DNA from: Heliocidaris erythrogramma
Taxonomy: Eukaryota; Echinodermata; Echinoidea; Camarodonta; Echinometridae
Assembly (NCBI GenBank): GCA_025617745.1
Contig: CM046858.1
Location: 45,427,162 to 45,491,161 of the forward strand
Reading direction: 5' to 3'
Length of the DNA: 64,000 nucleotides
Position 1 is the first letter of the stretch. Every line of letters begins with the position of its first letter. Below are positions 36,001 through 46,222 of the stretch, piece by piece. The translations under genes were made by a program, and so were the position numbers. The notes beneath the pieces were generated by a model, which was given only the letters and a program-made list of their open reading frames with translations, had not been told where the DNA came from and did no database searches.

Positions 36001-39000
36001 TATAGAAAATAAAATAAATCAACATTAGTCTCCGGATGCCGTCATATTCTTTGGCAAAATGGCAAATAACTTGTAATATAACAAGCTAGTGTAAGAGAAA
36101 AGATAAAAAAGGTAACAAACAAACAATAGAGGGTTCCCACAAGCGCCCATGCTGGAGGACAAACAATAAAACCTGTGCATCAGACTATGAGAAGCCAGTG
36201 TTGTCATGGTCTCATGCACATGTTTTTATCGTTATGTCCTCCCATGGCTGCTTGCGGGAACCCTCTATAATGCAGATATAATATATTGTAATATAACTTT
36301 ATTCGCAAATACGCAAATTGTAATTACGAACTGGCTTATTGCTATTCATTTGCATGCAAAATAGTACTGCATCTTGTGTGAACAAACTTTATAACTGGTA
36401 ATTTTCATGTAAGAGACCCTCCAAACGGATGCCTTTGACATCCCGTTATACCAACAACAAATTAACGTTTTAGTCATTAAACCGCCCTTCTTATTACTCA
36501 CTGAACTGCCTGGGACCACCCGTGGACTTTGACATGTGTAACACTACAGCAAATGTATTGTAGGTTTTGGGGGGCACTGAAATTTTGTGTGTGCTATCTC
36601 TACACACGTAAGCCATTTACAATCTGTATTGAAGCAATGTGTTACTGAGGAAAGATTTTGCATACAGCAGAGAGTCTATCCACAAGATGGTTTACTGAGA
36701 CTGAGTTCAGTGAGTAAATGACTACAATACACGTAATTAGTAAAGTCACTGGATGATAAATGGATCAAAATGTTCTTTTAAACATCTAAGTTAAGCCTGA
36801 GTCATATTGAATATTTCATAATCCGGGATTCGACGGCTTTGATTCGATCGAATACCGGTGCATTGATAAACGATGGGCGGTGAAACAGAGTTGCACACAT
36901 TTGCACGCAGTGCATGCACCATGCACCGGTGACCGGTCCGCTGGCATCGCGGGCATATGTATGGGCTCTCGCTGCTCGACATTAACGATAGTCCGCTAGC
37001 CAATGGCTAATAAAAATCACAGCGGACGAGCCAAAATTTTAAGTTTCTAGTCCGTATGGCTAGCCAAAATATCACTCTAGTGTCGCACGAAGCGATGCTC
37101 ATTGTCGACACACCCGACAATGATTCAAATTCAAAGAATTAATAACCTTACTTTGTCTTTGGAGAGCTGAATGGAACACGTTTGTTCGAAGCAAAAAAAA
37201 AAACAATACGAAATAAACTTTTCGTCGCTCATGACTCGACTTCATTCAGCTTCAGATATAGATCATTCAGAAGTAATTGCCAATTTGATGAGAGTGTGAT
37301 ATTAGTTATTGCGAATTAAGTAGGAACACTCGTACTCATGCCCGTATTTATCATGTTCAATTATACAATTGTCAAATTGACAATGCAGAGAGAGTCAAGA
37401 ATATTATCGTAAACTTCAGTTCGTAACGACAAAACGATTTTTCCATAGAGTAAGCACAGTACAGGTAAAGCGCGACGTCCTCCGCGAGCGAATTAGCGAA
37501 AGTTAGCCAACTTTTTGAACTTTAAAGTGGCCTTCACGTTCTCTGCTAGTATATATGCTGTATGTTACGGAGTTTCTTTTTTTATTTGCTTTTTTCATGG
37601 TGGCTACGGTAGTAAAAAATCTGACTGACTACAAATCAATGCACCGGATTTGCCAAAACGTATTCGGGATTCGATGTCTTCGATCGAACACCGGCTAACC
37701 AATCGATTCGACTCAGGCTTAATCTAAGTGACTAAATGCCTATTCAATAAAATTGTCAAGAGGACGAATATGAAAAACCGTTACTCACTCAAATAACTGT
37801 GTTGCTTGGTCCTTCGTCTCTGGCTCTGAGGCTGAGGGTGTGCTAGCTGATGTCTCTTTGACCTCTTTACAAGTATCTGACTTCTCTTTCCCTTCTTCAT
37901 TGGACTTCGGGGATGTTTTATGAGCTCCTGCATCAGTATCCATTGGTTCTAATGTGGGAATGAAATTACAAGCTTTGCATTCAGTTTTGGTTACTGTCAG
38001 CAAAGATTATTTCCATATTCCTACTCATATGAACAGCTGACATCACTACATAAAGAAACTTCTGTGAAATATTAAAGAGCAATCCAACCTTTGTAAAAAA
38101 AAATCTGATTTGTAAGAAGTAGAAAAATAAGAGAAACATGATGGTGAAAGTTTGAAAGGAATCGGACAAAGAATAAGAGAGTTATGAATGTTCGAAAAAT
38201 GAGATCACTCCATCCACGCGAATCTCAAATTGGCAATTTGGTGAATCGATTGCGACATATTCAAGGTCAATTCTGCAAATACTGGACATTCACAACATAC
38301 ATGCATGCCAAAATTTCTGTTTTTACAGTATATAATAGATGACATTTTTTCTAATTGTAGAACGGTGCAATAAATCTCTATTTTATGATTGTAATTTATT
38401 ATTGTAATATCAAAAGCAATATCTACATCTATATTTAGCAATCAATCTTCACTTCGTACTAGAAACCATACAAGATCGATAGGAAATGGTCATCATGCAG
38501 TATACGGTGTACAAGGAGAACTCTCCTGCCATTTGTGGCCAAAGCCAACAAAATCTTTCTCCTTCATACCTCCATAATAACTTCAAATTCAATTGGGATC
38601 ACCATCATATGTTGGGGAAATGATTGTTTTGCAAATGTCATAGACATATAGTACATTGAAACTATCATCATTGTCATCCATAAAATTGATATTCTGGAGT
38701 CTTATTGTCAGGACATGTATTGACTGAGTATTTATCAGTAACACAACTCAAGTTTTAAATATGGAGTAAAATTTACTTTCACATTTCCATCTAAACATGA
38801 AGCCTGTCATACTTTAATCAAACATAAATATTTGGGTCAAAATACCTTCAGGATTTTCCAAAAATTAGTAACTTTAAAAAATGAAATCAAACCTTCTTTT
38901 TGCTCTGCTTTCTTCTGCGTCTTCTCTGATTTCTTTTCGGGTGTTGCTGTGGTGGAATCAGTCGTTGCCTCACTTGATTCTTGTCTGAGTTCAAACAAGA

Positions 39001-42000
39001 TGGGGCAACACCTTACAGCAATGGTGGCCTTGGTTGGACATGGCAAGTGTAGAACCGGTCTGAAGGATGGAAACAGGATCTCGGTTAGTAAATATAGTAA
39101 ATAATGAATCTGATTAGAATAAAATCTGTGTCTTGAGGACTACCCTCTGGGACTACCATCCTGACAATCATATTTAACCCTTTCGCGCCATCACTCCACA
39201 ATTTTTAGTTTAATTCAATAACTTTTGATTCAGAGCTCTAAAAAATATACCAGATACACAATGAGAAAGAGCAAAAATTTCTGCACACACTATGTCCATT
39301 TCTGTTGCATGACCCTATTGCGTTTGATACCAGGAATATTACAAACGACAATAAGCTTCAAAATCCTTACGTTGGCAACGCATTGAGAGGTTCAAAATCA
39401 TTGCTTTTTAATCAAAATTGGCAAATATTTTCAACTTTTCGACAAAGTTCCTGACCAAGTACATTGTTTTCAAAGACATTACACCCTATTAGAACCATGT
39501 AGCATTAAAAGAAAATATTGTTGCCAATTACAAGAACAAAATGTGATCAATTTAACCATTAAATAATTCCTGTAATGAAAGGGTTAAGAACCAATACCCA
39601 TTTTGGATGGTGGCACTATTAATAAATTGTATAATCATCGGAGTTGTAGTTATAGAGCGGGGAACTGTCCAGTTAACCCTTCGCCCACGGGAACCAGGTG
39701 GTCCCTGTATTAAGCCTATGGGATGAGAAAATTCTGCAGTCAACAAGTTAAAGGAAGATCCTGTAGGGGGTGGCAGATCATCCGGATGACCTTTTTAAGG
39801 GGAACTGTCAACCATCTTGTCTGCTATCTTAAGAAAGCGATTTTTCTTGTGGTCTTCGACAGTATAGATGCACACAACTAGACAAATGCCAACACGAATC
39901 AACACTGGTCCGCCCAAGTTAGTCCATGACAGTGTCAGGGTAGAAAATATATCTTTTATCAAGGATTGCTGTTAAACCCAATTACACTTGATTATTATGT
40001 TAAGAATTTTTTTGTAATTTTTAACGAGACATATAAAAACTTAACAATGCAGTTTGGTGGCTTGAGTCTCTCAGCAGGACACTCCCATCTGAATTGAAAT
40101 GAAATGAATTGAATCTATCATATTCACTGATATGTATGGACTTACTTTGAAAAGGATGACGAAGAGAATACATAGGTTGTGTTGAGGACACTGTCTCCTA
40201 ATTCTAGAATGCCTGCAGGAACAATGAGCAGCTCTCCATCTGGACTGAAGGCGAGTCGTCTGAAGAATGACTTCATGGTATCGTCATGGAACATTCGATA
40301 CTGCTTGGTCATACCCTAACAAAAATTCAAGTTAAAAGAAAAGAATAATTTATGATTACTAAGTGTATTGAAACACTTTTTTGTCATCTTGGAAGACAGA
40401 TGTAAGATTTTTATTTCTAGTTAGGCAGTCATCAAAACTATCACAGAAATCATAGCTCGAAGACAAAAACATTTTGTTAGGATTGGGGTTCACTTTATAT
40501 ATTTCTGGTAATAAGAAATTAAAGCCTTACTTTGATCACATGGTAACGTTCCCTGTTCCCTTGTATATAAGCTACAAATGTGTTTTCCTAATAAAGACTT
40601 AGCTCCAGAATTCCTGGGATCAAATTCATTGCATGTGCATGTTATAAAAAGAAACAAGTTATAAACACACACAAGTTATTAAAAAGAACAACAAGGCAAT
40701 ATTTTTGTACAGATATATCGGGAGAAGTTCCCTATGCCTACTCACCTCTCCGTTATTACCCGTCGCAGCCATTGTAAGCTTGTTGACATGATGAATGCAT
40801 CGGTTGTTGGCCAGATTATATACTCTCATAGATCTGTGGTTGATAAATAGAGAACACATCTCTATTATCAATCAGATTCACTAAAACATTGCTAAGATGT
40901 TGAAATGATAAATACAACTACATAATGACTTGTGCTTTGATGCGTGAACAGATAAGGATTACTAGATTTCTATTTGTTGAATTAGTAAACCGTTTCATTA
41001 AAACACTGGTGCCGGTCCCAAAATGAAAACGACACTGACAACATTTGCCTGAAGGTTAAATGATATAATCCTTGTATAATCTTTCTAAATGTAGAAATAC
41101 AACCTGCTTTATGATCAATATATCCTGAACCACAGTCATACATGTCAAACACTTTTCATATTAAAGATATTGAGATATATTTCTACCTATCACAGCTGAT
41201 TGTAGCACAAAATCTATCCTTGGGATCCCATGCTACTCCTTGAACGAAACTCCTGTGATCCTTCAGAAGGAAGAGCTTCTCTCCTGAATGACATGAAAGA
41301 TAAAAATACAAAAACATTCAGTGTGGAAATCGTTCTCCTGTTGAACAAGTTACTGGATAGTATCTGAGATGTGTTTTATAGGCAGCAAAGTTAATAAGGT
41401 ATTTGTTAGTAGATGCGCATTCTAATTCTCACAAAATGGAAGCAACATTATATAAAATTATCAAAATGACATTTTAGAGATATTGTTTGCCAGAGAAAAT
41501 ATATGACAAAATACGGCTTCTCAACCACCAAAAGGCACAGAACATCATAAACTTATTTCTTTTGATCAGCTGGTAAGATACCATCTATTTGGTTGTGGTC
41601 AGCAGACTGACTTGCATGGTATGTAGTTCAAATCCGTCATGACACCGATGTCCTTTAAGAAGGCATTAAACTAAATTTGCTACTCTTGACCCAGGTATGG
41701 TAAATGGGTACAATGGTATGAAGAAATACTTGAGCACCTCTAATTGGTAGCTCAGCCAATAGGATACCTTGTATTACAAGTGGTAGAGCATATTTTGTAT
41801 AGCAGCTGTTAATATAATGCATCTATTATTTTCAACATTATTATCCTCTTACCTTTCTGTATATCCCAGATGATAGCACTGTTGTCCACCGATCCTGAGA
41901 CCATTCTTGACCCATCAGATGACCAGGACATGTCATACACATCCTCCAGATGACCCCTGTCAAAGAAAAAAAAAGTGATACCACATACTCTAATGATTCA

Positions 42001-42619
42001 CAATCTACTTTGGTGTCATTTCTTTGGTCCTAAATGATGTAAGGTTACGGCTTGGGTACAAAGCAAGTTTTAGGTTTTGTTTCTGGATTAGGTCGTTTAA
42101 ATAGCATGACAATGTTAGTTTCACTTGAGCCCTCACAGATCTTGTTAGAATGCCCTTGAGACAGACATGTAGGTCCTGTGAAACATACCACCTTTTTCCA
42201 ATATACGCAATTGTCTAAAAACTGATACATGTATTTGCTTTATTATAACACCAGTAAAAATGAACATCAATTAATCCTGATTTGTCTTACCTGAGCGTCT
42301 TGATCGTAGCCCACGTCTCCTTACAATCTTCATCTTCCTTGCCAAATACTGGAGCAACATTCCCAACCTCCTGCAGCTTCCACAGGATCACTAACCCATC
42401 TGTGAAGAACAAAACGGGAAAACATGATTTTACTCAGACAAACCTTATTCTACTATCAAAATTTGACTTGGTACAGAAAAGGATGAAGAGAGAAAAAATG
42501 TATTAAGGGGATCTTCAACAAACATGTATCATTAGAGAGAGAAAGAGAGAGGGAGAGAAGTAGAGAGGGAGAAAGGGATAGAGGGAGCTAGAGAGTGAAA
42601 GAGGGAGCTAGAGAGTGAA

Positions 42620-42652
<33 letters not shown>

Positions 42653-43948
42653 ATATTAAAAACAAACAAAAATCAAGCCTCAGCATCAATACTGAATGTT
42701 GATATACATGTATACCGGTAAATTATTTAATTTTTTTCTTGTAATGTAGATGAGGAAATTGATCATGAAAGAAAAAAAGGAGTACTTGAATATCATGCTA
42801 GTAGATGTAGGGGATGAAAAAACAAAACACACACACAAAAAAAAAAAACATCTAAACATCTTACCATCTGCCCCAGATGCTAGAATTTCTCCATCAGGTG
42901 AGAACCTGACCACATTAACTGCCTTGGTATGACGGGAGAGACTGGCAGCGAAAGTGGGATGGGCCTTGCCATCATTATCAACAGTGACATACCATATCTA
43001 TCAATTCAATGTAAAAATAAAATACAAAGGTTATGTGAATCAAATGCACATTTTTCAATGGCAACAAGTTTGGAAAATTGAAAAAAGTATTCAAAATAAA
43101 TTGCACATCCATTTGCAAATTTCAATACCGGTACACGTTTCATTCAAAAAGAGAAAAGATTAAATACATGAATAAAAGAAGTAAATTTCTATTGACAAAA
43201 AAACTTCTCAAAAGGGATTACAAATTATGTATTACCTCCTTATGAAAATTTACATGCATGTTTTTATTCTATTGGGGGAAGACCTGAAAAATCACAATTT
43301 TCCTTCATTTGCTTTCATTTCCCAAAACTGCAGCCTTTTTAAAATATCAAATTCCTAAATGGCACCAGTAAAAAAAGGTCTTTTTGGAAGCAGAAGCTGA
43401 ACAATACTAACAATTTCATATTTTGTACATGTAAATTTGGCTTAACTTTAGAATATCTTTATGTGCATGGACATCTAATGCATAAATTTAGAGTTAGGGT
43501 TAGGTACGAAATCTAATGGGGTGTTGCAAGAAAGTTGCGATTGATTGCAAGTTGCAACTGATCGGTAATGACCAATCAAAATCATTGTTGCAAGCGCATC
43601 TTCTTGAATGGGCAGACCCTGAACCAATCAGAATGGTTGTTCTAATTTGCTTTACAATTTGCAATTGATTGCAACTTTCTTGCAACACCCCATAAGTCTT
43701 TGAATTCAGCTTCAATGGTGAAGTGTGTTCGTCAACCAACTGACATATGGTCAACTTTTGTGGTGGGGTATTTGCTCCGTACATTTTTTTTTAGTCTTAA
43801 ATAAAAGGAGATTTTATATTTATACCTGAACATTTGTGTCTGTACTAGCTGTTGCTATCCTGCATGTTGACCGTTTTCCAGGTTGAAAGTCAGCACTGTA
43901 GACAGGATCACGTCCATGCCATGAGATCTCAGGAGTCTCCACCTTCAT
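33039..43948 (-). CDS. CHAF1B: Chromatin assembly factor 1 subunit B (CAF-1 p60)
   Basis: CAF-1 p60 delivers H3-H4 to newly replicated DNA with CAF-1 p150 and binds ASF1. Coding exons on the minus strand: 43826-43948, 42865-42997, 42291-42399, 41853-41956, 41187-41283, 40746-40833, 40146-40315, 38893-39059, 37789-37948, 35864-35989, 33906-34295, 33039-33480. All phases match: 2109 nt, 702 residues (human about 559). The start is [18 protein letters not shown], close to human MKV.TCEIAWHN. WD-repeat landmarks follow, such as [26 protein letters not shown] and [11 protein letters not shown]. Exons 8-9 of the coding set add a charged Lys/Glu/Ser/Thr insert (about residues 297-382) inside the propeller. 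The tail holds PRRIQLTTL (561-569), an acidic patch with VIDLT (651-655) and a C-terminal [10 protein letters not shown]. One donor is GTTTGA, a weak site. A 5' UTR exon is at about 45086-45170. Confidence 0.95.
34421..34593. mobile_element. 173-bp near-perfect palindrome in a CHAF1B intron
   Basis: The left arm contains ACTATTAATACATGGTTG, GCGATCTGGCAACAC and TTTTTATCGTGGTGT. The right arm has all three inverted in mirror order. The loop is about 30 bp. Immediately right of it, ATAAAACGGGT (34597) pairs with ACCCGTTTTAT (34939), which suggests a second, larger inverted-repeat unit next to it. Confidence 0.75.
35191..35336 (-). mobile_element. 146-bp fold-back, GGGCCCTGTTTCATAAAAC ends, shared CCAAT core
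   Basis: Ends GGGCCCTGTTTCATAAAACT and AGTTTTATGAAACGGGGGCCC. Read on the minus strand the interior has CTCAGCCAATCAAATGCAAG, the core found in the elements at 35733, 55296 and 60246. CHAF1B intron. Confidence 0.8.
35733..35843 (+). mobile_element. Truncated fold-back of the shared-core family, 20 bp from a CHAF1B splice site
   Basis: Only the right arm (ending AGTTTTATGAAACAGGGCCC) is of the GGGCCC type. The left side instead matches the arm of 60246-60382 (TGTCGGTGATTTCTACTGAC). The core reads CAGCTAATCAGATGCAAGG. The element ends 20 bp from the last base of the CHAF1B exon at 35864. Confidence 0.7.
36127..36267. mobile_element. 141-bp fold-back, TAGAGGGTTCCC ends
   Basis: The left arm is TAGAGGGTTCCCACAAGC, then GGAGGACAAACAATAAAA. 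The right arm is the inverse, ending GCTTGCGGGAACCCTCTA. TA borders both sides. CHAF1B intron, non-coding. Confidence 0.75.
36792..37721. mobile_element. 930-bp DNA transposon derivative with an 8-bp target duplication
   Basis: ATCTAAGT occurs at 36784-36791 and again at 37722-37729. The inner ends are TAAGCCTGAGTC and GACTCAGGCTTA, a perfect 12-bp inverted repeat. Weaker inverted similarity continues inward (CGGGATTCGA, CGATCGAA.ACCGG, GCACCGG). An 8-bp duplication fits the hAT or Merlin superfamilies, although the terminal bases are not the usual hAT CAG. No transposase frame is visible. It lies in a CHAF1B intron and stops 60 bp short of the donor of the exon at 37789. Confidence 0.8.
38071..38275 (+). 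repeat. AAAGGGCAATCCAAC-family repeat (partial copy)
   Basis: It begins ATTAAAGAGCAATCCAACC and includes GTTTGAAAGGAATCGGACAA and CTCAAATTGGCAATTTGGTG. It is collinear with 44140-44450 and 52187-52772, all on the same strand. The right side is missing or diverged. Confidence 0.65.
39178..39583 (-). mobile_element. piggyBac-like miniature element, 406 bp (copy 2)
   Basis: Perfect TTAA duplications at 39174-39177 and 39584-39587, with ends CCCTTTCGCGC and GAAAGGG. TTAA plus CCCTTT ends is the piggyBac pattern. It is homologous to 47435-47841 (same strand) and 25722-26143 (opposite strand). CHAF1B intron. Confidence 0.8.
39677..39747. mobile_element. 71-bp TTAA-flanked miniature element (copy 2)
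   Basis: TTAA borders at 39673-39676 and 39748-39751. It shares GTCCCTGTATTAAGCCTATGG with 20502-20573. It lies 93 bp right of the larger TTAA element ending at 39583. Confidence 0.65.
41596..41775 (+). mobile_element. Diverged tRNA-derived SINE fragment
   Basis: A B-box-like TATGTAGTTCAAATCC (about 41618-41633) is followed by GACCCAGGTATGGTAAATGGGTAC, the body block seen in the SINEs near 11560 and 12088. No clear A box. CHAF1B intron. Confidence 0.45.
42530..42655. repeat. (GA)n-rich microsatellite in a CHAF1B intron
   Basis: Imperfect GAGAGA/GAGGGA runs over about 120 bp, with GAGAGTGAAAGAGGGAGCTA doubled. Confidence 0.8.
43516..43693. mobile_element. 178-bp fold-back, ATGGGGTGTTGCAAGAAAG ends (copy 1)
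   Basis: The ends are ATGGGGTGTTGCAAGAAAG and its exact inverse. The interior has GACCAATCAAAATCATTG (CCAATCA at 43572-43578) and ACCAATCAGAATGG (CCAATCAG at 43624-43631). It is about 97% identical to 46900-47077. First coding intron of CHAF1B. Confidence 0.85.
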
Positions 43949-44139
43949 CTGATGCTCAAAGAAATTTAAAAAGGAGGAAAAATCAAGCCTAAGGACTGCC
44001 TTTATATTATCTTTGACACTTTACCAATCAAAATGGATTTTATATTTACATGTATAGGTCAACCAATAGGAGCACCCCATACGTCAAAACATAAAGAGAC
44101 GCTTTGCGTGTATATCAATTTGGGGCGTAGTTATTTAAA

Positions 44140-44450
44140 TTAAAGGGCAATCCAACCTTGGTAATCAAATGACTTGTCTTGTGTGAAAGCAGAAAAATAA
44201 GAAAAACAGGATGATGAAAGGATGAAAGTTGAAAGAAATCGGACAAGGAATAAGAAAGTTACGAATGTTTGAAATACATGATGTACACTCAACTGCTCAA
44301 CAGATACTCAGATGTGAATCTCAAAATTGGCAATTTGGTGAGCTGGTGAGTCGATTGTGACATAACTTGTGCCTGTGGACAACTCTCCCGTTTGTTGTAC
44401 ACAAAAATATCATTAATTTGTGGTTTTCTCTTTTGATCAGAAATAGTAGT
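44140..44450 (+). repeat. AAAGGGCAATCCAAC-family repeat (copy 2)
   Basis: It starts TTAAAGGGCAATCCAACC and shares AAATCGGACAAGGAATAAGA, AATTGGCAATTTGGTGA and GTGGACAACTCTCCCGTTTG with the copy at 52187. It lies in the CHAF1B 5' UTR intron. Confidence 0.65.
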
Positions 44451-45085
44451 CAATCTAGTACAATACAAGTAACTTACAACTATTAAACTTACATTAATGT
44501 CAATGACTGTCATGACTGTCTACAAAGTAGGCCTAACTGTTAGGCCTACCACTGCCTACAAGACAAGCTGACAAGGCCTAGTTTGAGCAAGAGCAATTTG
44601 TGAAAGATCAAATTTTATGATGGCGTGCCTACTTTTGCTTTGGCTCTAGACTCTAGAACAAGTTTTAAGCATTGCATTCCTAAGTAATCCCATAAACTTG
44701 ATCCGGAGCAGAGTCCTCATCCCATCATTTCATGCCCATGTCTTCTTCCAATCCAAGTACCGCGAAGCTTAGCCCGTGAACTGCATGCAGCTGCCTAACT
44801 TTTAGACAGCTGAAAACCGTCTGTTTCGGAGGAGTCTTTAACATTTTCTTATTTTTACCTTCTCCTCCTACACAGACGGCTACCCAACCTTCCCGGTATA
44901 TAAGGGGATCTTACAATACATGGCCTATGAGCAAATCCCCCCAAAAAGGGGGATCTGATTTTCCATCCCTATAAGCCATCCCCTTTCTCTAAAATTTCAC
45001 ATAGATGGTGCTAGGGTTCTCATATTTCAATACATCACAAAAACCCCGAAAAATATACAGATAATTAACAAAATTTGGGACTTAC

Positions 45086-45200
45086 TCTGGTTTGAACTCA
45101 AGCTTCGCACTGACTGACTGAGTATTCGCTGCGTTTTACTACACAATCTCTATACGCTTCCGACTAGGCCTACTTCCGGGTCATGTGATTATAACCAAGA
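45086..45200 (-). promoter_or_regulatory. CHAF1B: CHAF1B 5' UTR exon and shared head-to-head promoter region
   Basis: On the minus strand a donor (GTAAGT, 45085-45080) ends a non-coding exon at 45086. It would splice to the acceptor directly before the CHAF1B start codon (CAG then ATG at 43948). The upstream end and start site cannot be set from sequence. A plus-strand ATG opens at 45201 and the CHORDC1 start is at 46223, so this is the candidate core of a divergent promoter. No TATA box seen. Confidence 0.5.
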
Positions 45201-45281
45201 ATGGCTGTCAGCGACTCGCTACTGACGTGCAACTTCCATGCTTCAAATGATCAGATTCGTGTACCAGACGAGGAATTTGGG
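45201..45281 (+). CDS. Possible 27-codon first exon facing away from CHAF1B
   Basis: ATG at 45201 opens MAVSDSLLTCNFHASNDQ and runs to a good donor (GGG then GTAAGA at 45282) in phase 0. The exon has coding-like codon use, but no partner exon or family is recognised. It could be the start of an unannotated divergent transcript or an upstream alternative exon of CHORDC1. Splicing straight to CHORDC1 exon 2 would need phase 1, so that join does not fit. Confidence 0.3.
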
Positions 45282-46222
45282 GTAAGAAATTTATTTCAAG
45301 CATATTACATGATATTATATTACCGTTGTTCTCATTCCGAGTTGTTTATTTTAATAAAATAATGTATTTATTGGAAAATGAAAATTCGTCCTTAGTCCCT
45401 GGTACAGAGTGAGACTGAGAGACCGAGTTCAGTCTAGAATCTATGTAAGGAGGTGTAGTGAAGCAAGACGTAGTCCAGTCATGCCAGTGGAACACCCGAC
45501 GAACAGAGACTGAAGCTTTCGGTCTAGCCCTAGCAGCTGCCCCGCTGTGGACCGGTGGGGTCCAGGCCGGGGAAACACTTCATTCAATTTTGATATCACA
45601 GTAAAAATGATCAAATTCACGTTCAAATCACAATCAGACTGTGTCATAAGGAACTCTTGCCTTCATCAATAACTAATATTCAATATTCATCATCATCAAA
45701 TCAGAAATCAGTCATATTTCTTTATATGCTTACCGTGTTTTTATTGAGGTAGTGGCTCCAGATTGTATTGAAAATTCCTCAAAAGTTCCCGCGAAATACA
45801 ATAATTAAAACAAGAGAGGGCAGTAAAAATATTATCCAGTCTTTCATATCAGGCATGTTATGACAACTAATGATTACAAAATACATGCAGGATTGACGTG
45901 GTCACGTGGGATAGGATATTATCTAAATCATTCACATGCATATTATTATAAATAAATATGGAAAATACATATATATCTACATATGACGGTACTGGGTATA
46001 GGATTTCCGTTAAAAACTGATCAATGTGACGAACTGGACTAACCTGATTAGACTACAATCATAGTCCTTCGGTACGTACGGTACGGTGCAACTTCCGGTA
46101 TAGTGAATGAATGAACTGCGAGAAAATTCTACACAAAATTTTGTCCGGTATTATTTTCTGTGAGGACTTTGGGGATATTATTTGCTTTTTCGTGAGAAAT
46201 ACTTCAGATACAAAGAATCATA

